Shown one piece after another: positions 44,444 to 56,623 of a stretch of 64,000 nucleotides of DNA; position 1 is the first letter of the stretch, and each line of letters starts with the position of its first letter. Position numbers and translations under genes: made by a program. Under the pieces are notes generated by a model, which was given only the letters and a program-made list of their open reading frames with translations, did not search any database and had not been told where the DNA came from. Origin of the DNA: Larix kaempferi (taxonomy: Eukaryota; Streptophyta; Pinopsida; Pinales; Pinaceae); contig BSBM01000442.1 in the NCBI GenBank assembly GCA_027924585.1, positions 8,742,001 through 8,806,000 of the forward strand, given 5' to 3'.

Positions 44444-46486
44444 ATACATGACACCATTCGAGGCTTGGATGGGACATAAGCTTGGTGTGTCTCATTTCTG
44501 GGTGTTTCGCTCAAGAGCATGGGATAGAATACCTCCTAAGAAAATCAAGGCCTTGAAACCTCAAAGGAAGTATTCCATAATGGTTGGATATGATGAATAT
44601 ACCAAGGGATACAATCTCTTTTATCCCTCACCTCAAAATACCTTCATTGAAAGAAGTGTCCATTTTGAAGAAGAGCTTTTGCAAGTAGCTCACCAAGAAG
44701 GAGATGAATGCTCAAATCCTCCACTTGATGATGATGTAAGTGATGTTTATCAATATGATTTTTATGATTCTGATATTGAATATGAATATTATTATATGAA
44801 TGCAGATCATGATCCTCCTACAAGGTCAAAATGGGATGAGAAAACCATACAAGTTGCTTGTGAACTTGTAGGAGATACACATGGCACTAGGAAGACTGGA
44901 TCCCAATTTCACATTGCATTCTCTACTTGTGATCTGAATATGCCTGGGAGGTGTTTCTTGATTGTTGTATATGATCCACAATCTTATGAGGAAGAATCAC
45001 ATGAACCAATATGGTAAGATTCCATGGAATAAGAGTTCAAGTCTCTTCAAGACAATGAGACTTGGGAGCTGGTTTCTCTTCCTCCCAAGAGGTCGGTGCA
45101 ATTCAAGTGGGTGTATAGGACCAAAATGGTTGTTGATAGTTCTGAAGTGAAGTATAAGGCTATATTGGTTTCTAATGGCTTCTATGAATTCCAATGGGTG
45201 GACTACACAAAAACATTTTGCACCTGTGGAAAAGATGGAATCAATCAGGATAGTTTTGGGTATTGCTGCATCCAAATGATGGGAGATGCACCACATGGAT
45301 GTGAAGAGTGCATTTATTTATGGTGACCTTCATGAGGAGATATATATGCAGCAACCTGAAGGATTCATACAATACCCTTCACTTGTGTGTAGACTAGAGA
45401 AATATCTCTATGTCCTCAAGCAAGCTCCTAGATCTTGGTATGTCAAGATGGATAGCTTTCTTTCGACTCTAGGATTTGAAATATGCAAATCATATCCTAA
45501 TGTCTATATGCATAATTTTTGTGACTCTATTTTGATCATAGTTTTGTATGTTGATGATATTTTTATTGCTGGAAGTTCTGTTGATCACATAGGTTCAGTA
45601 AAATGTGCTTTGCATAGTGCTTTCTCTATGTCTGATCTTGGATTGTTGAGACGATTTCTTGGCTAGGAGATTAAGCAATCTAATGCAGGTATGAAGGTAT
45701 CACAATAAAAATATTCTTCATATATTCTCCAAAATTTCATAATGGTTTATTGTAATTCTTCTAAGTTTCCCTTCCTTTTAGGTGTGAAACTAGAAGATTG
45801 GGGTTCATCACCATTGGTGGATAGTTCGTTGTATAGGAAGCTAGTTGGGACTTGTTGTATCTCACACATTCTTGACCTGATTTGGATTATGTAGTGGGTG
45901 ATATTGCTACATACAAGCAAGAGACTCATGAGATTCATTGGAATAATTCCAAGAGGATTTTGCATTATGTGCAAGGAACCAAGCAATTTGGGATTCATTA
46001 TGTAGCTAGTTCTTCACTTGAACTTGTTGGATTTACTAATCCAAATTGGGCTGGAGATAGAACTGACTGGAAGTCCACTTATGTTTTTTTTTTTTGCATG
46101 CACATGGTCCTATTTTCTGGTATAGCAAGACACAACACACTATTTCATTATCTCTAGGTGAGGGTGAGTATAAAGGAGCAGTAATGCAACTACACAATGT
46201 GTATGGATGCAAGGCTTTCCTGGGGAGTTCGGTTTTGAATTTGATTCACCTACAATCATATGGTGTGGAAATCAAAGTGCCATAAATATATCTATAGATC
46301 CAGTACATAGATAGAGGACAAAGAACATAGAGATACACATGCACTACATTAGGAGTTTGGTGCATGACTAGATCATCTCATTGCAATATTGTCCATATTT
46401 TGAGCAGACAGTTGACATCTTAACCAAGAGTTTTGTTGAGAAGACATTCACCTACCTTAGATAACTCCTTGGGTTGGGTGATACAT
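44444..46486 (+). pseudogene. Copia A: integrase end, RT and RNase H
   Basis: Starts in the integrase C-terminus (MTPFEAWMGHKLGVSHFWVF, then KYSIMVGYDEYTKGY). After TAA 45015 the RT begins (LQDNETWELVSLPP; FKWVYRTKMVVD). It shifts frame around 45200-45290, then shows [20 protein letters not shown] (first Asp), [15 protein letters not shown] and YVDD at 45547-45558. RNase H follows with further shifts: HYVASSSLELVGF, NWAGDRTDWKSTY, SLGEGEYKGAV and a final EQTVDILTKSFVEKTFTYL-like stretch near 46400-46460. Stops and shifts make it inactive. Confidence 0.88.
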
Positions 46487-46671
46487 GGTGAAAACTGATA
46501 TTTGTTTCATATGTCTCTTCATGTCCATTTTTAGGGTAGTTTTTGTTCCAATGAGGTTTTCCTCCTTACCTCGGTTACATGGACTAATAAAATTGTAAGG
46601 GGTGACCTTGGCCATTATTGCCAAGGACTCATTTTCATATTTTTCGCTACATAAGTCAAACTTAAGGGGGG

Positions 46672-47450
46672 TGTTAGAGCATTAATACCACCTAGGACCA
46701 TAGTCACATTGTAAAATTTCTATGGCCTTGATGCCATGCAATAATTTTACAAGCCATGATCTAGAAACAAACTATTCCTCACAAAGAGTTTACATAGATT
46801 TTAGAAGAAAATATGAAGAAATATTGAAACATAAATACATGAGATAGAACACAATTGATGTAAAATCCACTTCTCTATTATTCAATAAGATGTGTACAAT
46901 ATATAAATCTTTGCAAAATATAAATTCGTGAACCTTAGGAGGCAGTTGAGTAGCTCATATTAATGCTAGGATTCGTGGAGTAATTCCCCCAATCTATGAC
47001 ATTGTGCCAAGTGTAACACCTATATTGGGACATAATGAGGTCCAATGAACCTATGTGGACCATAAGGAAGTTAGGAAAGTCAATAAATGTGGATGGAAAC
47101 ATTATGATGGAGAATTAGGTGGCTTAGGGATTTGGTAGTGGACATTAATGAGCAATTTAACCATTTTTAGTGCATTAGCACCCTTGGTCCAAAATTATCC
47201 CATAAAAAAGGGAAGTGGTTCATATTCCTCATTAAATTCAATATGTAGGGCGCCTTTGATCCCCAGAATAAGGAAATGGGGAATACTTGTGGAAAAACTT
47301 GGAATTTATGGAAAACCACTAGTCTAATATGTGGACAAAGCCCCTAGCTTATGCACTATGAATCCAAACCATGGAACAACTTACATTAAACACTTGAAAT
47401 CTTATGCAAGGATTATTAACCAAGGTCTAAATGGGAATTATGTTCCAACA
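46672..47450. repeat. LTR-like block flanked by polypurine tracts on both sides
   Basis: On the left CTTAAGGGGGG precedes TGTTAGAGC, fitting the 3' LTR start of copia A. On the right TTCCAACA is followed by CCCCCCCTTAAG, which on the minus strand is a polypurine tract and a TGTTGGAAC LTR start. The middle has a stretch (46870-46920) that on the minus strand reads like a copia R/U5 (CTTATTGAATAATAGAGAAG), while a TATATAAAT is seen on the plus strand. It may be one LTR with chance symmetry or two truncated LTRs facing each other. Confidence 0.55.
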
Positions 47451-48126
47451 CCCCCCCTTAAGCCAAAATGGTTGTGAACTATTGATGCCCAATTTTGTCA
47501 TAATTTTTTATCATCAAACGTGCTCCGTTGGCATTATTTTCACTATTTTTGATATGATAAGTCATACTTCTTTCCATTCAGACCACCATTTGAACTCAGG
47601 TATGAATACATTTAAATATTTCATAAATCGTAAGTGATTATCATTATTTTATGGTTTATTAGCGTTAATTTGACATTTCTCGACCTGCTTGGCACATAGA
47701 CTTCGTTCTGCAGGCTATGGTCTTCAAATAGACTCTCATTCATATGCACGTTCATGTTGAAGATGCCCAGCTGCATTTGGACCATTGTTCAGCCCTTCAT
47801 TCACACCCGTGGATTCGTTGGTTGGAATATTCCAGGGAACTAAAGGAAAATACCATGAAATGGGTTCTATTGGCAATGTGGACCTCATGGTTCTTGAGCC
47901 TTTGTTCTAGAAGATATGCATTCTTGTTTTCCCAGTCTGACAATGCATCAGCTCCCCACGTCAAAGAGAATCAATGCACCAGCTGCTCATGTGAAGAGAA
48001 CCAATGCACACAGATTGTGGGAGACAGTCTGTGTGCTGTATTGAGTCGTTCCTATAGCTATTAAGACCTCGTATTTTTAGAGAGGTCGACCACTGAAAGG
48101 CTTGAACTTATCTCCTGTTGTAAAAC

Positions 48127-48135
48127 TATATAAAG
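48127..48135 (+). promoter_or_regulatory. TATA box in element F LTR
   Basis: TATATAAAG, about 2.2 kb before the primer site, is the only canonical box in this block. Confidence 0.5.
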
Positions 48136-48808
48136 ACGTCTCTTGTTGAGAAACAAAGTTAGCCAGTAGAGAGAATAGACGCAGAGCTAGAGAACGATGT
48201 GTAACTTTTGATTCAGTTAATGGTAGTCTCTGATTTTAGCTGTTGATGATCAAATTCATGTTTTGTTGGTGATTAATCTGAGTTAGACAATCCTTGATTG
48301 CTGAGAAGGGCCCCTCAACAACCATAGGTTATTGTGTATATTTTTTTATTTCTTTTCTGCAAATAAGTAGTTTTCATTTTCAATGTATGTATTTAATTTG
48401 GTTTTTCCTGTAGATGGTATTTCTCTGTTTCACGCAATATATTACTTGCTTCTAATACAATTTGCATTTTCAGAATTTAAACTGACTGGTCATGCATAGT
48501 TTCCTTCAGTTTTTCCATTGCAATTAGATAGAGTTTAATTAGTTCAGTGTTTCAAGTTCAGTTCATAATTAGATTTAGTTCTATTAATTCCCTTGTAGCT
48601 ATAGATTAGCTTCATTTACCTTTCAACTTTGTTTTATTATGCAATAGAAAACAATTTATTTCCTTATATATAGATTAGTGTAGTTTATTCTTGTTATTTC
48701 ATCTTTAAACAGTTTATTTACTGCTTTACTTGCACTGTAGATTAATATGCATAAACCAACTAGCGTTAGAATCATTTAGTTTGCTTATTTTCATAGTTTA
48801 CATCATTT

Positions 48809-48868
48809 TCTGTCATCCGGACTGCCATTCGGACTGTCTTTCAGACTGTCATCCGGACTGTCATATGG
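48809..48868 (+). repeat. 12-bp tandem repeat in element F LTR
   Basis: Five near-copies of ACTGTCATCCGG follow one another (variants ACTGCCATTCGG, ACTGTCTTTCAG, ACTGTCATATGG). Confidence 0.7.
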
Positions 48869-50367
48869 ACTTTAATATTTTATGTCTTGTTTTTATGCTT
48901 GTTTAGAGTTCAGTTTTTCAAGTTTTTGAATTGTATTATTTCTTGTAGTTAACCAACAGTTGTATATGTAGATAGGACTTTGTTTTAAACTACATAGAGT
49001 TTCAATTAAGCTTTATAACTATTCTTAGTTCTTATTCATTTCTTTAACTTTGCGTTAGTTTACCTTTCAAATTATGTTTCTATAATTAATCCTTTATCTT
49101 CTGATTTTATTAACTTGTTACTATTCTAAAACTCATTAATTTCATTCTTAGTTTAGTTTACTTCATTTTTATTAAGGTTGATTTTGGATTAAACTTGGTA
49201 ATTTCATTTTTTAAAAGTACATTAATTTTTCATGGTTTGATCATTATTTTAGTTCAAGCATAGGATTTTCTCTTCTCATTTACATAGTTAGTGAAGATGT
49301 TCATGGATAGGATTTGATTCAGAAATAGAATATCCTTATTGAGTTTTCTACTTGCTTCTAGATCCAATTTACTTCCAAGTCATTTGCATATGCTTAGATT
49401 TCCTTAAATTTGTGTTGATAATTATATTTCTTGCTTCACCTATGTAGGATAGCATAGATATTTGCATGCCTTCGATTTCAAAGTAGTCATTAGAAATACA
49501 TGTTCTTGGTTTCTTGTTAATAGATTGATTGTTAATAACATCTCATTCCAAATCAGTCTTAGGTAGCATAACTAGAGTCATTTTCTTATGGATAAAGAGT
49601 AGACTACAATGTTTAAGATTAATTGTAATTGGTCACTTTTTAGCTTGCATCTCTTTGTAGAAGTTAAACTAGATTTACTTCCGTTCTGTTTCCTTGTCAC
49701 ATTTGAAAGTCATTTCGATACATTTTCTCCAGTTCCTATTACATTTGATACATTTCCTCAGAATCCTCAAGGAGAATGGAATTAGGTAGCTTAGCTTAGT
49801 TTTGAGTATTTGTTAAATGCATGAATAGTTTAACTATTGAATTTCTCAGGTTTATTAAGTAATTTGTAATCTTGCTTTAAGATAACACAATTTCATGTTT
49901 CCATAGTTAGTTGTAAACTAAATAATTTCATAGATAGGTTTCTAAACTTGTTCATAGTTATTAATTTCTATTTCCTAGATTAGAGTTTGAATCATTGATC
50001 AATAGTTTCCATTTTCATAAGAGTAGTTTGCTTTTAATCAAGTCTTGTTTCCTAGAATAGTATTGTTGTTTTTATCTTTTTAGTTATTGTTCATAGAGTA
50101 GAGTAGTATAGATTGATACTATTCTGATCTATTTCTTTAGTTAGGTCTAATCAGTTTAGTAGTTGTATTTCTGAAGTTTGACTCGGTTTTTCATTTTGAA
50201 AGATCTTTAGATATTTTCATTATTAAACATTTCTAAGGTCGGCCGAGCCAATTTTTTAGGTACCATTCTACCTCAGCATAGACTGTGCCACAACTCTAAT
50301 ATTACCAACCCTGGTCGATAATTAAATATTTGGTGATTCATTAAGACAGTAAATACACCCAAAATTT

Positions 50368-50385
50368 TGGTGCCGTTGCCGGGGA
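50368..50385 (+). promoter_or_regulatory. Primer binding site of element F (tRNA-Asp type)
   Basis: TGGTGCCGTTGCCGGGGA matches the complement of the plant tRNA-Asp 3' end (TGGCGCCGTTGCCGGGGA) at 17 of 18 bases, the site typical of Athila/Tat elements. Confidence 0.88.
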
Positions 50386-50609
50386 GTTGTAGATAGGTAG
50401 AATTTAGTTGTAGATAGGTAGGATTTTCTTCTTAAGACTTATTGATAGGTAGAAGTTTCCATTTGAAACTTAGAGATAGGCTGGTGGCAGGTGAGTGGTA
50501 AGACAAGAGGTAAGAACCTGGGCATCTGTTATAATAGGAATACCCAAAACCCAACAATAGTAGTAATGCAATTAGAATTTATTTCAGTTTTAGATTTGCT
50601 TTCATGAAA

Positions 50610-52640
50610 AGGTCTAGAGACTCAAAAGGTAGATACATTAAAACTAGCCTTCCTACTAAAATACCTACTAACCTTTACAGGGGCATGCCACCCCAACTAC
50701 TAAATTAGCAGAAAGGTATCAGAAAACACCTAATGGGGATAGTCCTATTTGGAAAGATAAGGAAATATTTTATGGAAACCATTTAGGGGGAACCATAGCG
50801 ACATCAGAGAAGTCAGTCCATAAAGAAACACCACTAGAAGAACCTCAAGTTCATATTGAGACTAAAATTAGACAAGAGGAAACTCAAAGATATAAATCAT
50901 CAGAACCTCTTAATCCTCCATTAGCTTCAAAATCCAAAGACACTACCGTCTCAATAGTAGGTGTCCAAACCTAGTAGACTTTGTTGATCCTGCACAAGTA
51001 GGACCTTCAAAACTGGACTCCCACACTCTTTTTGAAAATTCTGTGAACATAGTTGTTTCACAGATTGAGACAACAACTGTAGGAACTTCAAAACTGGACT
51101 CCCACGTAGCTGGTAATTCCTCTCCTAAAAAGAGGAATACTATCCCTGAAACAGAACGTTGGGACATCCCATATTCACCAAGAAAAGAAAGACCTAGGTA
51201 TTCTCTCTTTGGAAATCAAGTTTTCATGGAGAATGAAAATGAAGATAATGTATGACAAGATGAAGAAGAGGGAGAGGTTAGAACTTAAGATACTTTTGGG
51301 TTCCCCATCTTAGACACTGTGCAAGATGTAACCATGGAAAATATCCCTCCCTCCTCACTACCGACCTTTTATGGGAAGAGTAGTGAGGATCCGGATACAT
51401 TGTTATTCGAATTTGACATTTTGTGTAGGAGCTATAGCTACCTACAAGATGGCCAAAATCTAAAACTTTTTCTAGCCACATTAAAATATTTTGCTCTTCG
51501 ATGGTTTATGGGGTTAGGAGAATCCAGTATTAGAACTTGGGAAGACATGAAGACTTCCTTTATATGGAAATATCAGGATTACTGTAAACCTAAGGACTCT
51601 CGCAATGATATTTTCAAAATACAACAACTTGAAGATGAGATCCTAGAAGACTATCTCAAAAGATTTAACTATGTATTGCATAAATCCAAGTATAGTGATC
51701 TTCAAGAAGATGCAGTAAGAACACTCTTCCTTAAGGGAATCTCAGAAGAATTCTTAGAAAACCTTAATCTCATGGAAGCAGGAGACATCTCTCATAAGTC
51801 CTTCACACATATTTGTGAGATGTGTAGGAATTTCTCTAGAAGCAGAGGGAAAAGTGGGAGACACTTTCGGGAATCTTACACTAGAAACCTAAAAGGAAAT
51901 ACATCTAGTCCTGGTTGAGTTACAAGGGCAGAATTGGGAAACCTATTAGAAAATTTCAAAAGAGATATCTTAGGAGCCATGGGTTCTCAATTAGATGCAT
52001 TACAAGCTAAAAAGAGATAGGATGAAGAGCATGCAATAATGAGTGTTTTCTGTCCTAGGTGTAGAACTAAGCATCCCCAATGGGAATGTCCATTGAATAA
52101 TGTTTCAATATGTCACCTTTGTACAAAAGAACATCCAACTAATAATTGTCTATCGTTTCCTGGGTTGCAAGCTGTATATAAGAGTTTAAATTTTGGTGAG
52201 ACATCTAGGAGGCCTTGGAAACCTAGAGATCAACCATCATATCAGGATCCATCATTACAATTTCCACCATATTACCATCCTTATCAACCTCCTCAACAGT
52301 GGAACACTGCAGGTTGGAAAAATTGTCCACCTTAGTAGCCTCCTCAGAATGCTCAACAACAACAATGGGCACATGGATGGAGAGGAAAAGCATATTCTCA
52401 ACCACCTCCTCCTATGCCTAAATATCCTTACCCACCTAATATCCAACAACTCTTTCCTGGATTTGTACCTCCTTCACTACCCCCTATCACAAATCAGCCT
52501 CACCATTTCCAAACATGAATCCCCCAAGACCCACAATATTACCTGCATAATCGATACCAAATCCTAAGAACAAGCCAACTCAAGCTCTTAACAACATTGG
52601 GTTTCTACCTCTTCCATCATATGCCATTTCTACCGCACCA
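50610..52640 (+). pseudogene. Element F gag
   Basis: A leader protein start (MKRSRDSKGRYIK near 50610) is broken soon after. The main gag domain is in 51319-51918: PPSSLPTFYGKSSEDPDT, ATLKYFALRWFMGLGE, WEDMKTSFIWKYQDY and GISEEFLENL. After a stop at 51916 come two CX2CX3HX4C knuckles (CPRCRTKHPQWEC and CHLCTKEHPTNNC, 52045-52150) and a Pro/Gln-rich region. The knuckles have three rather than four residues before His. Stops separate every part. Confidence 0.82.
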
Positions 52641-52673
52641 GTGCATGAGATTTAACTGCGGTCTGGAAGAGTT

Positions 52674-55440
52674 TTGCAAGATCAACCCAAATCATCAGTT
52701 ATCATCCGAGAAGAGAATGAAGAAGAAGACATACCTAATGAAATTTTGAATGATGCAATTCTCAAAGATGTGGTTATTCCAAAAGTTTCAATAGACAACT
52801 GTCCACATAAAGAATTAATTCCAGGAGAAAAATCACCCCCATATCCGGAGCGTCTAGTAATAGAAAAACCTGCAACTTATCTAGAGTGTGATATCATTAA
52901 CGAATTGAAAAATATTTGTATCAAGATCCCTTTGTTACAAGCCATTAAATATATACCAATCTATAGTAAATTGATAAAGGAACTTTGTATTAAAAGACTA
53001 GGTAAGAAGCAAAAATACCCTCCGACAATTCATGTCATAGGTGAAATGTTAGATTACATGGCAAACCAACCTAGAATTGCAAAGTATACAAATCCAGGAA
53101 ATCCAGTGGTAAATGTTATCATCAATAACAATGCTATAGGAAACACACTTATTGATCTAGGGGATTCTATTAACCTGATGAATACCATAGTTTTAGAAAT
53201 TCTCCATTTAGGATAGTTTCTCCGCCCTACCCCAACAATGCTAGAGTTAGCATATCACACTTTGGTGCAGCCTACTAGGATCCTAGATGATATCATTGTA
53301 TCAGTGGATTCATGGGAATATCCCATGCAATTTATGGTCATAGAATCAAAGGACCCTTCTAAACGACACCCTATTATTATGGGAAGACCTTGGCTAGCCA
53401 CTTCTAATGCATTTATAGGATGTAGGGATGGAGAGATGATTATCTCTGATGGGTTATCTACAAGAAAATTTGTAGTATACCCACCGGCACAACCAGTAAC
53501 CGAAAACGTATTTTGGTTAGATTTTCCTTTTGGGGATGAGAACTTGGAAGAACTTTCCCTTATTAGTGATTTCTCCTGGGCACTTCAAGAACAAAATACC
53601 GAAAATGTGTTGAACCAATTTGTCTCTTCCACAATATGTATAGACTTTCCTCAGTCTTTTTCCCGACCAAATCTTTGGAGATAAATTCCAAGAAAATATG
53701 AGCCTCTCAACATTTACAAGTACACCTTGTGTCTTTGCAATCGAAGAACATATAGGATCCTATACCATACCTTGTGAGTTTATTCCTGAAAAGTTTCTAC
53801 ATATAAATGCAGGTTTAGATGAGAGTCAACAAAAAAAATTACTAAAAGTTCTCAAAAGTCAAACTGGATCATTTGCATGGGAATACACTGATATGAAGGG
53901 TATACACCCCAGACACTTGTATTCACCACATTTACATAGATTCAAACATACCTCCTGTCAGGAAGCCCCAGAGAAGAATGAATCCATCCCTAAAGGATAT
54001 AGTTAAATATGAATTAAAAAAACTCCATAATGCTTGTTTCATCTACCCAATTTCTAACAGTAAATGGGTGTCTCCTCTGGTAGTGGGTTCCAAAGAAAGT
54101 TATAGGGAAATGGCGTATTTGTGTTGACTTCCGAGAATTAAAAAAAGCCACTCTTAAGGTTACTTCCCTTTACCTTTCATTGATCAGGTGTTTGATACCT
54201 TGTCAGGGAAACAATACTTCTCCTTCCTTGATGGGTATAGCGGATACAACCAAATATTAATAGCACCTGAGGCTCAAGACAAGACAACCTTTAATTGTTC
54301 TTGGGGGAAATATGCCTATAGAGTTTTTCCATTTGGACTATGTAATGCACCTGCCACTTTCTAGCATGCAGTCTTAGGAATTTTCGCTAACCTTATACAT
54401 GACTGTGTAGAAGTTTACATGTACGATTTTACAGTTTATGGTAATACCTTCCAAGAAGCCCTTGATAACCTTGAAACAGTTCTTACCCGGTGCCAAGAAA
54501 CAAACTTAGCCCTTAGTCATGAAAAATGTAAGATGTTACTAACCGAGGGCATAGTTTTGGGACATCATGTCTCTCTTCAAGGTATCAAGGTGGATCCTGC
54601 CAAGATAGAAATAATTGTTAATATTCCTCCTCCAAAAACTCAGAAAGAGGTAAGGATATTTCTTGGCCATGCAGGATATTACAGACGTTTTATTGAAAAC
54701 TTCACCAAGATAGCTGCACCTATGTTTAAATTACTCATGAAAGATATAGATCTTCAATGGACTAAACCTTGTCAACATGCCTTTGAAACTTTGAAGGAAA
54801 AGCTATCAGTGGCACCAATACTTAGGGGCCCCAATTGGTCCCTTCCTTTCCATATATCCACTGATGCTTCCGACATGGCTATAGGAGGAGTCTTAGGTCA
54901 AAAGGAAGGACAAACATCATATGCCATCTATTTTGCTAGCAAAAATTTGACTCCTGCAGAATCAAAATACACTGTTACTGAAAAAATAGTTTATGGCAGT
55001 AGTCTATGCTATTAACAAGTTTCGTCACTATATCACATGATATGAAGTTTTTGTACACACAGACCACTTTTCCATTAGATTTTTAATGAACAAACCATCC
55101 ACCAATGGCAAGGTGACTCGGTGGCTTATTTTATTACAAGAATTTAACATCACTGTTGTTGATCGTCCCGGTCGAGAGAATGTGGTAGCAAATTTTCTCT
55201 CTCGAATTCAAATTGATGATAATGCCAGTCCCATCGATGATAGATTTCCAAATGAACATTTGTTTGTTGTGTCTGTTCGAACCCCTTGGTTTGCAGACAT
55301 AGCCAATTATTTCGCAACTGGAAAGCTACCAAACCATCTCTCCCCACCCGAGAAATGTAGGATCATAGTTCAAAGTTCTAATTACTCTTGGGTGGACAAC
55401 GATCTTTTTCGTACTGGTCCTGATCTTATTATTAGATGAT
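52674..55440 (+). pseudogene. Element F protease, RT and RNase H
   Basis: The pre-protease linker (INELKNICIKIPLLQAIK, near 52900) leads to an aspartic protease with active site TLIDLGDSINLM (53146-53180) and MGRPWLATSNA. RT spans about 53850-54600 in shifting frames (SPLVVGSK; FSFLDGYSGYNQI; FPFGLCNAPATF). The catalytic box reads YMYD at 54416-54427 instead of YMDD, so the first of the two Asp is Tyr. RNase H follows (STDASDMAIGGVL near 54860; TDHFSIRFLMN near 55060). The protein is inactive. Confidence 0.85.
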
Positions 55441-56623
55441 GTGTACGAGAGGATGAGATGACAGAGATCCTCCATGAATGTCATGGTGGACCTTGTGGTG
55501 GGAATTTTTCTGATAAGAGAACAACATACAAAGTGTTGCACTCTGGATATTATTGGCCAAGCATTTTCAAATATGCTGCCAAGTATGTCAAGGGATGTGA
55601 TAGTTTCCAAAGAATGGGTAGACCTACGCCATCCTATGCGATTCCCTTACAACCCCAGGTTATGATTGAACCTTTTGAAAAATGGGCTCTAGATGTCGTT
55701 GGGCCAATTTCCCCTATGTATCGCAAGAAGAAGTACATCCTAGTCAGTACAAACTATGTCACCAAGTGGGTGGAAACTAAAGCCTTGTTCCGAGCCACAA
55801 AAAAATATGTGGTAGAGTTTATATATGAAGAAATATTTACTCGATTCAGTGTACCTAGGGAAATTGTAATCGATCAAGGATCTTAGTTTACCTCCAAGTT
55901 AATGAAAGAGATTACTTAAAAATATGGTATTAGACATTGTAAATCTTCACCATATCACCCGCAAGCCAATGGTCAGGTAGATTCTACCAACAAAGTATTA
56001 GAAGCCATCCTGACTAATACTATCCAGTTAAACCACAAATACTAGGTAGATAGGCTTCCAGAAGCCTTGTGGGCTTATCGAATAACTTGGAGGAATACCA
56101 CTAGCCACACACCTTATGAACGTGTTTATGGTAAACAAGTTCTTCTACCCATTGTGTTTCAAGTCAAAACCTTTCATATGGATGCACAATTAGGGGTGGA
56201 TCTGGAAGAAGTATAGAGACAACGAATCCTGTAGATAAATGATTTAGATGAGATTAGACAAGATTCCATTCAACGCACAATTCTAATACAAAACCAATGC
56301 AAAAAGTGGCATGATAAATATATTAAACAAAAACAATTCAAAACTGGATTCTGGGCATTACTTTTTTATTTAAGGTACAAAAACTTTAAAGGTAAATTAA
56401 ATACTTGTTGGATGGGTCCATATGAAATTGTTACAACTTTTGATAATGGATCTATTGAGATTAAGACAATTGATGATTCACAAATTTCCTTTGTTGTAAA
56501 TGGACATAGACTAAGTCTTTATCATCAACCAATATCTAAACAAGAATTTGTACAGAATGCCTTACAATAGAAGGAGATGGAGCTGGTTGAAGAGGAAGTC
56601 ATTCCTCCTTCTCCTGGTTTTTG
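55441..56623 (+). pseudogene. Element F integrase
   Basis: The N-terminal finger is HECHGGPCGGNFSDKRT with a CDSFQRMG end (the second Cys is Phe-shifted). The core reads WALDVVGPISP, VIDQGS followed by a stop, and [16 protein letters not shown], where the catalytic Glu is Asp (55980-55982). The C-terminal part (CWMGPYEIV; VNGHRLSLYHQP) ends at about 56623. At least six in-frame stops are present. Confidence 0.85.

Larger units (their letters stand above)
30615..44448 (+). mobile_element. Element E: chromovirus (Ty3/gypsy) with giant LTRs
   Basis: LTRs of 4461 bp (30620-35080) and 4476 bp (39968-44443), both TGTCACATACCC...GATGTTACA, are flanked by ATAGA (30615-30619) and ATACA (44444-44448), one mismatch. 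The internal region is only about 4.9 kb and holds gag, protease, RT, RNase H, integrase and a chromodomain in decayed frames, followed by AAGAGGGGG. Divergence over the first 210 bases of the LTRs is about 5 percent by eye. Long LTRs and the chromodomain suggest the Tekay/Del clade. It is inserted in the integrase of copia A. Confidence 0.93.
11325..46671 (+). mobile_element. Host Ty1/copia element A, split by three nested elements
   Basis: Pieces at 11325-11803, 23362-23695, 30288-30619 and 44449-46486 join in order to give copia protease, GAG-pre-integrase, integrase, RT and RNase H. At each of the three breaks a 5-bp target duplication flanks the inserted element, and the host reading frame continues when one copy is dropped. 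The 5' end (LTR and gag) is not visible because the sequence switches to a minus-strand chromovirus fragment near 11325. The 3' end is probably the LTR-like block at 46672. Many stops and small indels show it is the oldest layer. Confidence 0.9.
47483..50361 (+). repeat. Probable 5' LTR of element F
   Basis: The right boundary is set by the primer site at 50368; sequence ends ACACCCA. The left boundary TGATGCCC at 47483 is a guess, because no partner LTR is available. TATATAAAG at 48127-48135 fits a promoter. The body is very T/A-rich with no gene. Confidence 0.55.
47483..56623 (+). mobile_element. Element F: decayed Athila-like Ty3/gypsy retrotransposon
   Basis: A long LTR-like leader (about 47483-50361) is followed by a strong tRNA-Asp primer site, gag with two zinc knuckles, protease, RT, RNase H and integrase in order, all with stops and shifts. 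No second LTR could be found downstream to 61 kb, so the 3' end is missing or beyond recognition. RT and integrase each lack a catalytic residue. Confidence 0.85.
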
